Assembly (NCBI GenBank): GCA_025617745.1
Contig: CM046863.1
Span: forward strand, 7,562,015 to 7,626,014
Reading direction: 5' to 3'
Origin: Heliocidaris erythrogramma
Lineage: Eukaryota; Echinodermata; Echinoidea; Camarodonta; Echinometridae
Length of the DNA: 64,000 nt
In this document: positions 9,831 to 21,080 of the stretch, piece after piece
Layout: every line of letters starts with the position of its first letter
Numbering within the stretch: the first letter of the stretch is position 1
Translations under genes and position numbers: made by a program
Notes under the pieces: model-generated
Told to the model about the DNA's origin: nothing
Seen by the model: the letters and a program-made list of their open reading frames with translations, nothing else
Database searches by the model: none

Positions 9831-11584
9831 AATTATAGAAAAGTATACTTTATAACGTCGAAGACAATTTGATATTTCAAATTTAGCTTCTCTGCAATAT
9901 TTGATTGTATTTTCATCAACAACAACAAAAGTAAATAGTTTAAAGATATTCCATTCACTAAAGAAAATCTACAAAAAGATGATTTTCTAAAGATAAAGGA
10001 AATGGAAATAAAAAGTATAAATTTGAACAATTCAAGTTAACAAACTTCTACTTGAATTTATTCTGACATAAATTTAGTACATGTGTTATATGATAACTTT
10101 ACAATTTCTTTTTCTGTATGAAATTTCAGTGAATGTATTGAAGTGTATCAATTTGTCATTTGTTGCATATAAATTGTGAAAAAAAAAGAAGAAAATAACA
10201 GTTCAGTACGGTACTCAGTTTGATTCATGGCTATATACAAAAAGAAGAAAAGAACATGTAAAATTTTAATGCAGATTTGCTTTGATCATTCATAGTTACG
10301 TAGTTTTCAACAAAAAAAAAGACATACATACAATGTATACGTCAATCACTTAGAAAATCTTGGAAAGTGATATTTCTTCACGTAAAAATTCTAAAATGTT
10401 ATATCATGCACAAATATAGAAACTTTGTTTGGTAGTATATTTGACTTTGAGAGATGATTTTTCAAGATTTGATTTCAAGAAGCAAATTGTATTTTATGTA
10501 TTTTACTATTTGATTTAACAGCATAAATGTATAAATGGTTTACTATATTTCGATATGAAATGCTTTGTTATGTAACATTTTTATTTTTTATTTTTTTGAT
10601 GGAAGAGTGCCAAATCGCATTTAATAGAAGAACATATATATTGATTTTCTGTCGTAGACCAATGACTTAATTTGGTAGATTGAGTACGCCCTAAGTTTTT
10701 TTTTATCTCAAGAGCTACTGGAAAATGTTAAAAATACATTCTTGTTCTGAGATATAAAGGAGTACATTAAAAGTTCATAATTATGTTTGGCATCATTCAG
10801 TGATATTTTTTTGCCATTTAATATGCATATAGATTTCCGTTTGTTTTCATAGTTTTTATAGGACAATGTTAAAAGTACCTTAATGCAAATTTGTCACATC
10901 TACATGTACCACAAGACGCTGGACTTGTTAATTAGTTGTCAAAGAAAACAATAAGTGAACAGAAAAACTTGTCTGTAAATTTTAAAAAACTTTTTATGTA
11001 TCTGTTAAGTAGACAGATTTGTTTTATAATTATGATGAATTATGATTCTTTATGGAATTAAGATATACATGTATATAGAGTCCAACATGCATCAATGAAT
11101 TAATTTACTCTATACCTATGTTTTAGTCCGATGAATTCATTGAAAGAAAATTATTTCAGTTTAATTAGATGTGAATTTCAGATATTTACATGTAGGTACA
11201 TAGAATACCAATTGCATTTGAAGCCATTTATATAATTCATTTCTAACTTATGTATAGTAAATTATTTGAAATGCTTCGCCTGTAGATATATTTTGATTGC
11301 AGTTGTACATTTTTAATGCATGGTTTAATGTTAAAAAAAAATATCCCTTGAGGGCAAACGATTATAGTTACAAAAGGAAGCTTGTAGAAAGAGATTTATA
11401 CATGTTTCTTGATATAATTTGTGTAATTTATTTAGAACTGTGTAGAATTTCTGTCCCCTCGAAACATGGTAAAAAAAAATTTTTTTTTAGTCAAGTACAG
11501 TATATAAACATATTGATTGTGAATTTACAGATTATTGCACTTATTTGAAAAATGAGGACATTTTTCTGATAGGATGGAATATTA
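9831..11584 (+). other. Noncoding 3' region of gypsy element
   Basis: About 1.75 kb of AT-rich DNA lies between the pol stop and the 3' LTR. The only reading frames are short and low-complexity. There is no signal peptide, membrane segment or fusion-protein motif to suggest env. A polypurine tract is not obvious; GATAGGATGGAA just before the LTR (near 11,568) is the best candidate. Confidence 0.7.
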
Positions 11585-11951
11585 TGTAAGGTAGCATTAT
11601 TATGACGTATGAATTTGTTTCCATGATCACTTCACCCTCTTATTTACATTTTCTCTCTATTCAACCTTCCACCTGTGATTGCTCCACCTACATTCCTTTC
11701 CTGTCACCCCTATTCACCTTAAATCTTTTGTTCTCTCCCAGGCCTATTGAACCTTGCCTGCCATACCATCTACTATGACTATGACTCATCACATGACCCA
11801 TTCTCTCTTTTCTTATTGGTACTTCTTGTAGACTTCTGATTGGTTATTTTTGTTTATGTACTTGTCAGCCATTTTGAGTTTATATTAAAATATACTTCAG
11901 TGCATCTCCAGATTTCAAGCCTGCAAGACCTATTTTGTAGTGTCTGCTACA
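11585..11951 (+). repeat. 3' LTR of gypsy element
   Basis: 367 bp, TGTAAGG to TGCTACA, apparently identical to 3,148-3,514. It is followed at once by an ATT microsatellite, the continuation of the target. Confidence 0.93.
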
Positions 11952-12318
11952 TTATTATTATTATTGTATCCCCCGGCAGTATGCCGGAGGATACTTTGGA
12001 TTCAGCAGCGTTTCGCCGCCGCCGCCGCCGCGTCACATTCTTGTGTGCGCTCTAGCGGTCACATTTCTCGACGAATTTCTTTCAGTCTTCCTGTGGACGT
12101 GTATCTTGGTAAAATCTGGACCCCTATAGTTTCTGGTGATGCTGCCCCCAGTGTTCCGTCTTTTATAGGGTAAAAGGCCATATTTTGGGGGATAGTTTGT
12201 GTGCGCTCTAGCGGTCACATTTCTCAACGGATTTTGTTCAAAAAGCTTTCAAAAAGCTGTGGCCACAACCTGTTCAGGGATGGCCAACAAAATGACGCAT
12301 AGTGTTGGTAGGTGCGTA
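11952..12318. other. FB-A interior, right part; no gene
   Basis: An ATT tract, a CCGCCG tract near 12,016-12,031, and two copies of TGTGCGCTCTAGCGGTCACA (about 12,043 and 12,200) separated by about 157 bases. A CCCCCGGCAGTATGCCGGAGG hairpin starts near 11,971. No coding evidence. Confidence 0.6.
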
Positions 12319-12800
12319 GACGAAAAGGGAATAGCCCAACAGGCAATTAGCCTTAGTGATAATTAGACAAAGTGATGTTTAGACAAACTGGCATTTAGAC
12401 CAACTGACAATTAGACTAAATGGAAAATGGACTAAATGAAAGTTAGACCAACTGCACATTAGACCATATAAATGCTACGTAGACCAAAATGATACTGGAC
12501 CAAGTGGATTTTAGACGAAATGCCTGTAGACCAACTAGTTTTAGACTGACTGGGAATTAGACAAACTGACATTAGACGAACTGGTAGTAGACCAAGTGAC
12601 AACAAAATAAAGTAGACGAAATGGTAATGAGACCAAATGGTAATTAGACCAAGTGATAATTAGCCCAAGTGGTAATTAGACCTTCTGGTTATTAGACCAA
12701 GTGCAAATTAGACCAAATGAAGAGTGGACCAAAAGGGTTTAGCCCGAATGAAGGTAGCCCATCTGGAAATTAGACCAAGTGACTTTAGCCCAAGCGTGCA
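12319..12800 (-). repeat. FB-A foldback, right arm
   Basis: An array of words such as ATTAGACCAAATGGTA and AATTAGACCAAGTGATA, the reverse complement of the array at 1,655-2,192. The copies are diverged. With the gypsy insertion removed, the two arms would lie only about 1.3 kb apart, a normal foldback size. Confidence 0.75.
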
Positions 12801-12821
12801 TGAACCCATTAATAAAGCTGG

Positions 12822-13120
12822 CGTCACACTGTCCCGGAATGGACATACGATGGCCACACGAATATTCCATTTCGCGCGAACATGGTCAACAGCGAATCAA
12901 TAGCCGAAGCAAGCACGATGCTCACAGAAGGTCACACGATGGCACCCGAACCACACACGATGATGTGAATTTTTATTGAAAGTTTACCCCAAGGACACAC
13001 GATGGCTACACGACGTCGTAATGAGAGTACAATGCATGAAGGCGTCAATGTGACCTCCCGATGGTATAAAACCTCCAGCCGACCGTACGCGTTGGAAATG
13101 CAATTGCTGATCGGAAACTT
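12822..13120. repeat. Partial FB-B-type arm (CACACGATGG words)
   Basis: Starts with GGCGTCACACTGTCCCGGAA, the same outer end as FB-B at 13,124. It then carries scattered CACACGATGG and GTCACACGATGGC words. It has no visible partner arm, so it may be a solo or truncated arm. It includes GGTATAAAACC near 13,064, a chance or real TATA box. Confidence 0.5.
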
Positions 13121-13452
13121 GCAGGCGTCACACTGTCCCGAAATTGAGCAAAGATGGACACACGATAAAGGAAATGTTCAATTTCAGCTCTGATCGTGTA
13201 ATCATCGGGCCATTCGTGGGTGCATCTTAAGCCATCGTTTGACCGCCGGTGGAGTTTCTCAGGCTCCGGCAGCAACTTCGTGAGAGGTGGCAAAATCTTT
13301 GGCATGCCAAAAAAATTGCCCGAAGACCTTGTGAAGGTTTATTTTCGTGTTGAATTCGTGTGTCCATTTTGCATTTCGTAAGGCCATCGTGAGGGCATCT
13401 TGTCAAATCTTTACTGCGTGTGCTCATCGGTGCCATGGGGCATTTTCGCCTC
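13121..13452 (+). repeat. FB-B left arm
   Basis: 332 bp with frequent ACACGAT, GGCCATCG and CATCGTG words. It is inverted relative to 20,442-20,727 and somewhat longer because of a local insertion (GAGTTTCTCAGGCTCCGGC region). Confidence 0.75.
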
Positions 13453-15656
13453 ACAAAGACAATATGACTTCAATATTCATGTGGATATCATTAATAATCA
13501 ATAATCAAGACCTTTTATGGGTTTACTTGACTCACTTTCTTGTACTCAACATGTTGGCTTTAGTACTCATACTCACGGTCATACTCTAGATTTGGTTATA
13601 TCTCGTAAGACAGATGACATAATTGTGGGCCTGGTTCTTTGATTTCAGATCATTTTCCTGTTATGCGTCAGCTGAATTCATGCAAATCACCTTTGATTTC
13701 TAAAAAAATATCTTTTCGCAAATTCGGTTGTATAGACATGGATTCACTGAAGAGTGATGTTGCTAATAGTTCCTTTTGCACAAACACTCCTGATGATTTT
13801 ATGGAATAGGTTTCTTTATAAATAATACTCTCAGTTCAGTTTTAAACAAACATGCACCTTTGATAACCAAGAGTGTAACTCCTCGTCCACAGGTACCTTG
13901 GTTTACGGATGATGTTAGGACAGAAAAAAGAAAAAGAAGGATAGCAGAGAAAAGATGAGAACAAGAACCCCTCCCGATTACGATCAGTGTAAAGCTGCTC
14001 GTAACACGACATTATTTGTTATCAATAGGGCCCATCGTATATATTACTCTGAAATTGTAAAGGAGAACAGTTCTGATCTGATCAAAGAAGTCTTTGGTGA
14101 ATATGACCAGGCTAAATCCTATGATACCTCCTCATGTTGATAGAAGACAATTTGCAAATGATTTAGGAAACTTTTTCTGTGATAAGATAGTGAGAATCCA
14201 CTCTGACATTAAGACAACTGTAGATGACAGAACTTGTACTCTAGATGATACTCTTTTGGATTGTACAGATCTTCAGATTTCACTTTCTCAGTTTTTTCCT
14301 TCTTTCAAAACATTATCTGAAAATGAGGTTGAGAAATTAGTCAAAGGCTTGAGTAAGAAATCATGTTCTCTTGACCCAATGCCTACAAAGCTTTTATTGA
14401 ATTGCACTGAATCACTGCTCCCAGTTTTTATAACTTGTCTCTCTCAAAGGGCCTTTTCCCTTCGGATTGGAAAGTAGCCTTAGTTAAGCCACTTCTTAAG
14501 AAACCTGGTATGGAGTTGAATTTCAATAATCTTAGACCAATCAGTAATTTACAGTACATATCAAAATTAGTTGAAGGAGCTGTTACACAGCAAATTCAAC
14601 AACACCTCTGTCATAATTCATTGTTCCCATGTATGCAGTCAGCATACAGACAGTTTCATAGCACAGAAACAGCCTTGATCAGAATAAAAAATGATCTTCT
14701 CTTGGCCATGGACAATCAAAAAGTAACATTGTTGGTACTTTTGGATCTAAGTGCCGCGTTGGACACTATTGATCATGTAATATTGTTGAATATACTGCAT
14801 TCTTCCTTGGTTTAAGTGGCTCTGTTCTTTCATGGATTGAATCCTATCTTACAAACAGGCAACAAAAAGTAGTACTTAATGATGTCGAATCGCAGAATTT
14901 TCCTGTTTTCCAAATGGGGTTCCACAGGGGTCACGTCTCGGCCCCCTTCTCTTTACACTTTCGAAGGCGTTTTCCAAACGTATCTTGTCATTGTTATGCT
15001 GATGACACGCAGTTGTACGTTTCTTTTAGCCCTGATAAGGATCAACAAGAGCATAATATTTCAATTTTAGAAACGTGTATAGGATAAATTCGTTCTTGGA
15101 TGCTCCAACATAAGTTTCTCATTGTTGGAACATCCAGACAAGACGCAAAACTGAATATTAACCATATAACAGTTGGAGATGCGGAAGTGAAACCGACAAG
15201 CACTGTGAGAAATGGCTAGATTCTCGTTTAAACACGGAGACACAGATATCCAACACATGCAAATCTGCTTTTCATATGTTATATAATTTGCGTCACATCG
15301 GTAAATACTTAGATCAGAAAAACACTGAAAGCCTTGTCCATGCATTTATTAGTAGTAAACTTGACTACTGTAATGGATTATTGTTTGGCTTGTAAGATTC
15401 ACAGACCATGAAGTTGCAGCGAGTTCAGAATGCCTGTACAAGACTTGTGACCAATTCCTCAAAATTTTCCCACATCACTCCTGTTTTGATGAAGTTACAT
15501 TGGTTGTCAATAAAGTACAGAATCACATTCAAATTACTTTTGCTTATTTACAAAGCTTTGAATGGTCAAGCCCCAAATTACTTGTCTGAATTATTATCTT
15601 TTAAATTGCATCCATATACGCAAAACTTACGAAGTTCACGAGACAAACTGCTTCTA
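13453..15656 (+). pseudogene. LINE-1 of this window: CR1/L2-like ORF2, 5'-truncated and degenerate
   Basis: The fragment starts inside the endonuclease domain (DFNIHVD, then HTHGHTLDLVISR) and runs through reverse transcriptase in shifting frames. Recognisable stretches are LVKPLLKKPGMELNFNNLRP, LLDLSAALDTIDH, GVPQGSRLGPLLF, CYADDTQLYVSF and the C-terminal LQRVQNACTRLVTNSS followed by HITPVLMKLHWLSIKYRI. Multiple stops and frameshifts make it a pseudogene. The reading continues in 20,175-20,338 after a 4.5-kb interruption by a second LINE. The motif set is that of the CR1/L2 group. EN and RT would cut and copy at the target DNA in an intact element. Confidence 0.85.
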
Positions 15657-15922
15657 CATTCGAGAGCCAGCAGAAGAACCGCGCAAAGGCAGCCGCTACA
15701 CCAGGCAACGCCCAACCCCAACCACACCCCCACTCGCGGCTGACCGTTAGAACGGATCTTCCACCTTCAATGAAGAGTCGTCGCGCTTTCCTCGCCAAAG
15801 AAGCATATAAAATGCGTAAAGAACAAGGGCTTTCTACACGAATCTTCGTTAGAGGTACGGAAGTTTGCTTACAGTCGAAGGAAAAAGGCACATCTAAGTG
15901 GACTGATTACAAGGACCAGTAG
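15657..15922 (+). pseudogene. ORF1-like C-terminal fragment of second LINE
   Basis: One frame is open from the insertion boundary to TAG 15,920-15,922. It begins with an Ala/Gln/Pro-rich linker and then reads DLPPSMKSRRAFLAKEAYKM, followed by IFVRGTEVCLQ and SKWTDYKDQ. This resembles the nucleic-acid-binding C-terminal domain of LINE ORF1 proteins. It has no start of its own and is best read as a 5'-truncated ORF1. ORF2 lies 1.15 kb downstream. Confidence 0.6.
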
Positions 15923-15929
15923 ACTTTCA

Positions 15930-16790
15930 GCACTTTGCTTTTCACCAGTGAATACGGTACTGACTGTTGTCTTTTATTACTTTGTTATATTATATTATGC
16001 TATCATAACTACTGCAAAAGTATGTTGTTGTGATCCTGTTTGACCTTAATCTTCTTTTTTTCTTTCATAAAAAAAAGAGATACTAAATTTTAACATGCAA
16101 ATCGTAGTTATTTGCATGCTTCAGCAGATATTTTATTTTCTCTAATCAAGCATTTTGAAAGTAAGGAACTGACTATTTCATGTTTTTTTTTCATGTAAGT
16201 ACTGTATTAAAGTCAATTCTCGTATAATATTGATAACTGTTTTCCACCAGTCAATACGGTACTGACTGTCTTTGTCATATTATACTGCTGCAAAAGTTTG
16301 AAGTTGTGATCCGATGTGATCTCTTAGTCTTATTTTCTTCTTTGATATAAAAAAAAATGGAGATACTACATTGTAACATGCAACTCGTGGTTATTTGCAT
16401 GCTTTAGTACTTGTTTTATTTTCTCAACTCGTACATTTTGAAAGTACGGAATTGACTATTTCATGTTTTATTCATGTAAGTGCAGTGTTAAAGTCAATTC
16501 TCGTATAATATTGATAACTGTTTCCATCAGTCAATACGGTACTGACTGTCTTTTACTGCTTTTTCATACTGTGCTAGTACAACTACTGCAAAAGTTTTGA
16601 TGTTATCCGGTGTGATCTCCTAATCTTACCTTTTTCTTTCATAAAATGGAGATACTATATTGTAACATGTAACTCGTTGTTATTTGCATGCTTTAGCAGA
16701 TATTTTATTCTCTCTACTCATACATTTTGAAAGTAAGGAAATGTCTATTTCATGTTTTTTCATGTAAGTACTATACTATTGATAATATTT
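15930..16790 (+). repeat. Three tandem ~290-bp repeats between LINE ORF1 and ORF2
   Basis: The landmark CAATACGGTACTGACTG (first copy GAATACGG) begins near 15,950, 16,252 and 16,532, giving periods of about 302 and 280. Each unit continues with CTACTGCAAAAG, a TTTCATAAAA or TGATATAAAA run, AACATGCAA, TTATTTGCATGCTT and a terminal TCATGTAAGTA. The inter-ORF position is unusual; LINE monomers more often sit in the 5' UTR. The 280 bases after the array (16,790-17,069) show nothing distinctive except a T20-type run. Confidence 0.8.
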
Positions 16791-17069
16791 AACAATTAGA
16801 AGCTAGAAATTCAGATGTTCCAATCTCTTGATCCAATTATTTTATCATTAATCATATTATTTATTATCTCAACCCTGACTTTTGGGGTTATGGCAGATAC
16901 CTCATAGTCTGTTTGAATGCCTCTATTTCAAGATTTCCAGATAGAAAGCATTTTTTTTTTTTTTTTTTTTTATTAAGTTGCTCTATACCTTTTGATGGTT
17001 TTCATGTACCTCAACTGACCATCTTTATAAAACAACTGTTGTACATTAATAAGTGTTACTTGGAGATGT

Positions 17070-19891
17070 ATGGATTTATCTATGGCTGATGATATTAATT
17101 CCATTACACGTCCAAATGTTAGATGTGAATATTATTTACCTGCTGAGTTCAAGACTAGATTTCAGAATAAAGGTCAATCACATAGTTTTTTGCATATGAA
17201 TGCTCGCAGTCTGGCTAAGAATTTTGATGATGTACAGTTGCTCCTGGCTTCTCTTGATTGTTTATTTTCTGTTGTAGGTATTAGCGAAACCTGGCTCCAT
17301 TCTTATTCACCTCCTTTGTATGACATTCCAAATTATTCGCTGCTACGCTGTGACAGATTGGAAGGGAGAGGGGGAGGAGTTGCTTTTTATGTCAATAATG
17401 CTTTGTCTTTTAAACTCCGCTCTGACCTTTCTTTCAGTCATAAGAGTGCGGAGTTGCTTTCCATCGAAATTGATTCTTGTCTTTCCGGAAAAAATGATGT
17501 AATTTGTATTTTATATAGACCCCCAAATACTAATAAGAAACTCTTTTTAGAGGAATTTGATAATCTGCTACACAAACTAAATCGTGAAAATAAAAATATT
17601 CATTTCATGGGGGATTTTAACATTGACTTGCTCTGTGACAACAACATTACTGATGATTTTAATACGCTATTAAATGTTCATTCTATGTTTTCTACAATTT
17701 CAAAACCGACGAGAATAGATGTGAATACCAGTACTCTAATTGATAACATATTTACTAATGTTTCTGATTATAATATTGAAGCAGGGCTTGTTTATTCTGA
17801 AATTTCAGATCATTTGCCAGTTTTCTTGCTCTTTTCCAATTGTATTGAAATTAAAATTAAAAAGAAAACAGTTGAAGTTCGTAAATTTACAGAAGATAAT
17901 ATTGCCAAGTTGAAATCTGATTTAATGTCGGAAACGTGGAGTGACGTCTTAATTTGCAATGAAATTGATATTGCGTATCAGAAATTTTTAGATACATTAT
18001 TGAATTATTTGAATGTAGATATACCAAAAGTTCATATTAAATCTCGTAAAAACTTACCCAAACACCCTTGGATTACAAGAGCAATTCTGAAATCTATTAA
18101 ACAAAGAAATAGGCTTTACAAAAAAAGCCTTTGTAATCCTACAGATGAAACGGAGCAAGAATATAGGCAATATAGAAATAAGCTAACACATATTATACGC
18201 ACATCAAAAAGAATGTATTATACTAAACAGTTTGAACAGGCAAACGATTCTTCCTCCAAGTGGAAGATAGTAAATGATATTCTGAAAAGGGGAAATGTTT
18301 CTCATTCAACTGTATTTAGGCACGATGATGTTACTGTAAATGATCAACATGATATAGCAAATTGTTTCAATACTTATTTTTCAAACATAGGTGCTGAACA
18401 GGCCCTGAAAATTAAAGGGTGTAACGTAAATTTTCGTGATTTTCTCCTTGATTCCTCAGTAAATAGTATTTTCTTTAACCCCACAAATGCAGTTGAAGTA
18501 ACGAGGATTGTTGCATCACTCAATTCTACTCATTCAACTGGACATGATGAGATGAATACGTATTTGTTAAAAAATATAATTGGTAGTATAATTAAACCCC
18601 TCGTTTTCATATTTAACTTGTCTCTGTTCTCTGGTAGTTTTCCTTCAATAATGAAAATTTCGAAAGTAATACCTATCTACAAGAAAGGCGATGCAAGTTT
18701 ATTTAGTAATTATCGGCCTATCTCAATACTCTCATGCTTTTCAAAAGTACTAGAACGACTTGTTTATGATAGATTGATATATTGTATACCTTCTTGGCTG
18801 ACAATAATTTACTTAACAATGATCAGTACGGATTCAGAAAATTTCATTCCACGGAATTTGCTATTGTAAAATTACATGATAGGGTATCATCTGCTTTAGC
18901 CAAACACGAACATGTCATAGGAGTTTTTATGGATTTAAGTAAAGCATTTGATACCCTTGATCATGACATACTTTTACACAAGCTTTACCATTATGGGATT
19001 CGCGGTGTATCATTAAACTGGTTTCGAAGTTATCTTTCTTGTAGAAGTCAATATACAATATTTAACAATGCCAATTCCACTATGTCCCCTGTTACGTGTG
19101 GTGTGCCCCAGGGCTCCATTTTAGGCCCGCTTCTTTTTTTAATTTATGTTAACGATATCTCCAATGTCTCTTCTTCATTACAATATATACTATTTGCTGA
19201 TGACACTAATATTTTTTGCTCTCATTCAAACTTAGATAATCTCATTGAAATACTGAATGCTGAATTACCGAAATTATGTAATTGGTTTAAATGCAATAAA
19301 TTATCGTTGAATTTGGGTAAAACTAACTTCATTCACTTTAAAACTCGTGCTAAAACTGAACAAATTAATGTTTCATTAAAGATAGACAGTATTACTATTC
19401 AACAAAAGAAAAATACCAAATTCCTAGGCATTTATATTGATGAGTGTCTGTCCTGGCATGAACACGTACGTGAACTCTCTAGAGCTTTGTCTTGTTATAT
19501 TGGTGTTATGTACAAGCTGCAACCCTTTGTCCCTCCTCGTATTTTGTCCATTATTTACAACTCCTTTATTCATTCTCGTATCTCGTACTGTAACATTGTA
19601 TGGGCCAATAATAAAGTAAACACTGATGTTATTTTGAGATTGCAAAAGAGAGCCATGAGACTTTGTTGCGGCTCCGGGTATTTTGAACACACTGACCCAT
19701 TATTTTTTAAATTGAAGACTTTGAAAATAATTGATATTCATTTCATGCAAATTGCAGTGTTCATGTACCGACTAAATAAGAAGGAACTACCTTTATCATT
19801 TTGTAATGATTTTACTCTGAATAGAGACATTCATAATTACCCAACTAGACATTCTTCAGATTTTCATTTGTTTACTTTTGAGGTACACTGA
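17070..19891 (+). pseudogene. ORF2 (endonuclease + reverse transcriptase) of second LINE, one frameshift
   Basis: The first part, 599 residues from ATG 17,070, contains an APE-type endonuclease: FLHMNARSLAKNFDD, GISETWL, RGGGVAFYV, ILYRPPN, FMGDFNIDLL and SDHLPVFLLF. RT begins with VIPIYKKGD and NYRPISILSCFSKVLERLVY. Near 18,775-18,790 the frame changes (a small insertion in RLIYCIPSW is the likely cause). The rest is open to 19,891: QYGFRKFHSTE, FMDLSKAFDTLDH, GVPQGSILGPLLF, FADDTNIF and a C-terminal region ending FHLFTFEVH. Catalytic motifs are all present. Combined length is about 940 residues. It belongs to the CR1/Jockey-type LINE group; I do not fix the clade. A TA-rich 3' UTR follows. 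Confidence 0.85.
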
Positions 19892-20174
19892 TGTTTATCC
19901 TTTCAAGTAGAAGCATATGCTATGTATTATTTTTTTTGTAACCCTTTTATTTTCTTTTTACATTTGTAACTACAGAATGTCTTATTTTACGCCATGTTCA
20001 CTATAAACAAAATATTTATCAGTTATATTATACCATAGGGATGTTGCGCTTCAAACATTCTTTGTTTATGCACTGTTCCTGCTATGCATATTTCAATGTA
20101 ACTCACTGAATTTTGTAATTTGTAAATGACTATGTTGCATGGTGAAAAAATAAAACAAAACAAAACAAACAAAC

Positions 20175-20441
20175 AATTGCCTCATGTCAAAACGAAAGCA
20201 ACTCTTGGAGATTGTGCATTTGCCTGTGCTGCTCCAAAACTCTGGAACCAACTTCCTCTTGCAATAAGGAAAGCACAATCAGTCCCCATTTCTAAATCTC
20301 TACTGAAGACCCATGTGTTTTCAGAGGCTTTTAAGTAGATTAGTTCTGTTGAGATAGTGTAAGCATATAGGAGTCTCCAGCAAAGCGCAGTAGAGTATAT
20401 TCAAATAGTAGCTGCGCTATATAAATTATTAAGGAAAAGAA
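20175..20441 (+). pseudogene. 3' end of the first LINE's ORF2, after the nested insertion
   Basis: Reads VKTKATLGDCAFACAAPKLW, NQLPLAIRKAQSV and LLKTHVFSEAFK then TAG at 20,336-20,338. This is the typical CR1/L2 C-terminal tail and continues 13,453-15,656. The 3' UTR ends with GCGCTATATAAATTATT, a common ending for this group, one or two bases before the FB-B right arm. Confidence 0.85.
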
Positions 20442-20727
20442 GAGACGAAAAATGCCCGATGGCACCGATGATCACACGAAGGAAAGACGAAGATGACACG
20501 ATTTGACAAGATGCCCTCACAATGGCCTTCCGAAGGGCAAAATTAACACCCGAGTTCAACACGAAAATGAACCTTCGCAAGGTCTTCGGGCAATTTTTTT
20601 GGCGGACACACGATGGCTTAATATGCCCTCACGAATGGCCCGATGTTTACACGATCAGAGCCGAATTTGAAAATTTCCTTTATCGTGTGTCCATCTTGTT
20701 TCAACTTCGGGACAGTGTAACGCCTGC
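20442..20727 (-). repeat. FB-B right arm
   Basis: 286 bp, inverted match of 13,121-13,452, ending in CGGGACAGTGTAACGCCTGC. Confidence 0.75.
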
Positions 20728-20751
20728 ATAATGAAATAACAAGCACTACGA

Positions 20752-20990
20752 ATTCGCAAGCGACGTGAACCACAACGTATACAGCTCTGAAAAAGCGGCC
20801 AGGAGAGCTAGAGCTGGAAAGCTAGCAGATTTCTTACAAAACAAACCATCTAAGCTATTGATGAGATATGCATCAAGTGATTTAAGAAAAAAAAAATATG
20901 CAGAGTGTTCCTTGAGAAAGAGGAAGGAGCAACAACCATCGCAGAAGCTGATGAGTGCAACACCCATGTTGTAAGTGTATTTTCATCGTC
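20752..20990 (+). repeat. Dispersed repeat R1, copy 2
   Basis: Direct repeat of 1,380-1,610 with small indels. It starts CACTACGAATTCGCAAG and ends GTTGTAAGTG. It precedes the FB-C array by about 90 bases, just as copy 1 precedes the FB-A array. Confidence 0.6.
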
Positions 20991-21080
20991 ATCAGTGGTA
21001 GTAGAAATTGATAATGTCAGTATATAGTTTATTAATTAAACTTCATTTTGGTCATCTCCGGCATAAGAACTAGGGGAACC

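Larger units (their letters stand above)
3148..11951 (+). mobile_element. Complete Ty3/gypsy LTR retrotransposon
   Basis: An 8,804-bp element with 367-bp direct LTRs, a tRNA-Leu-type primer binding site, gag, and one long pol frame in the order protease, reverse transcriptase, RNase H, integrase. That domain order places it in Ty3/gypsy. The two LTRs read identically by eye, which implies recent insertion. Both flanks are ATT microsatellite, and a 4-bp TTAT occurs next to each LTR, but this is weak evidence for a target duplication inside a microsatellite. No internal stop or frameshift was seen in gag or pol. No env-like frame and no chromodomain were recognised. I do not assign a clade. Confidence 0.93.
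15657..20174 (+). mobile_element. Second LINE inserted into the first
   Basis: The boundaries are placed where the older LINE's protein reading breaks (after NLRSSRDKLLLH) and resumes (VKTKATLGDCAFACAAPKLW). The insert contains the C-terminal end of an ORF1-like protein, three tandem 280-300 bp repeats, a nearly intact ORF2 and an A-rich tail (AAAACAAAACAAAC). It is younger than its host LINE, judging from its better-preserved frames. The target duplication was not resolved. The 5' end appears truncated within ORF1. Confidence 0.8.
13121..20727. mobile_element. FB-B foldback element containing nested LINEs
   Basis: The left arm 13,121-13,452 and right arm 20,442-20,727 are inverted copies over almost their full length. 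Shared landmarks from outside in are GGCGTCACACTGTCCCG, GGACACACGATAAAGGAAAT, GGGCCATTCGTG, TTGCCCGAAGACCTTG, GAGGGCATCTTGTCAAAT and ATCGGTGCCAT. The whole interior is LINE sequence beginning and ending within a few bases of the arms. I infer that a LINE inserted into, or very near, the loop of a pre-existing hairpin element. No transposase was seen. Confidence 0.75.

Noticed and set aside
11297-11548. env-like small ORF in the gypsy 3' region
   Set aside because: 83 residues, AT-driven, with no signal peptide, cysteine pattern or fusion segment.
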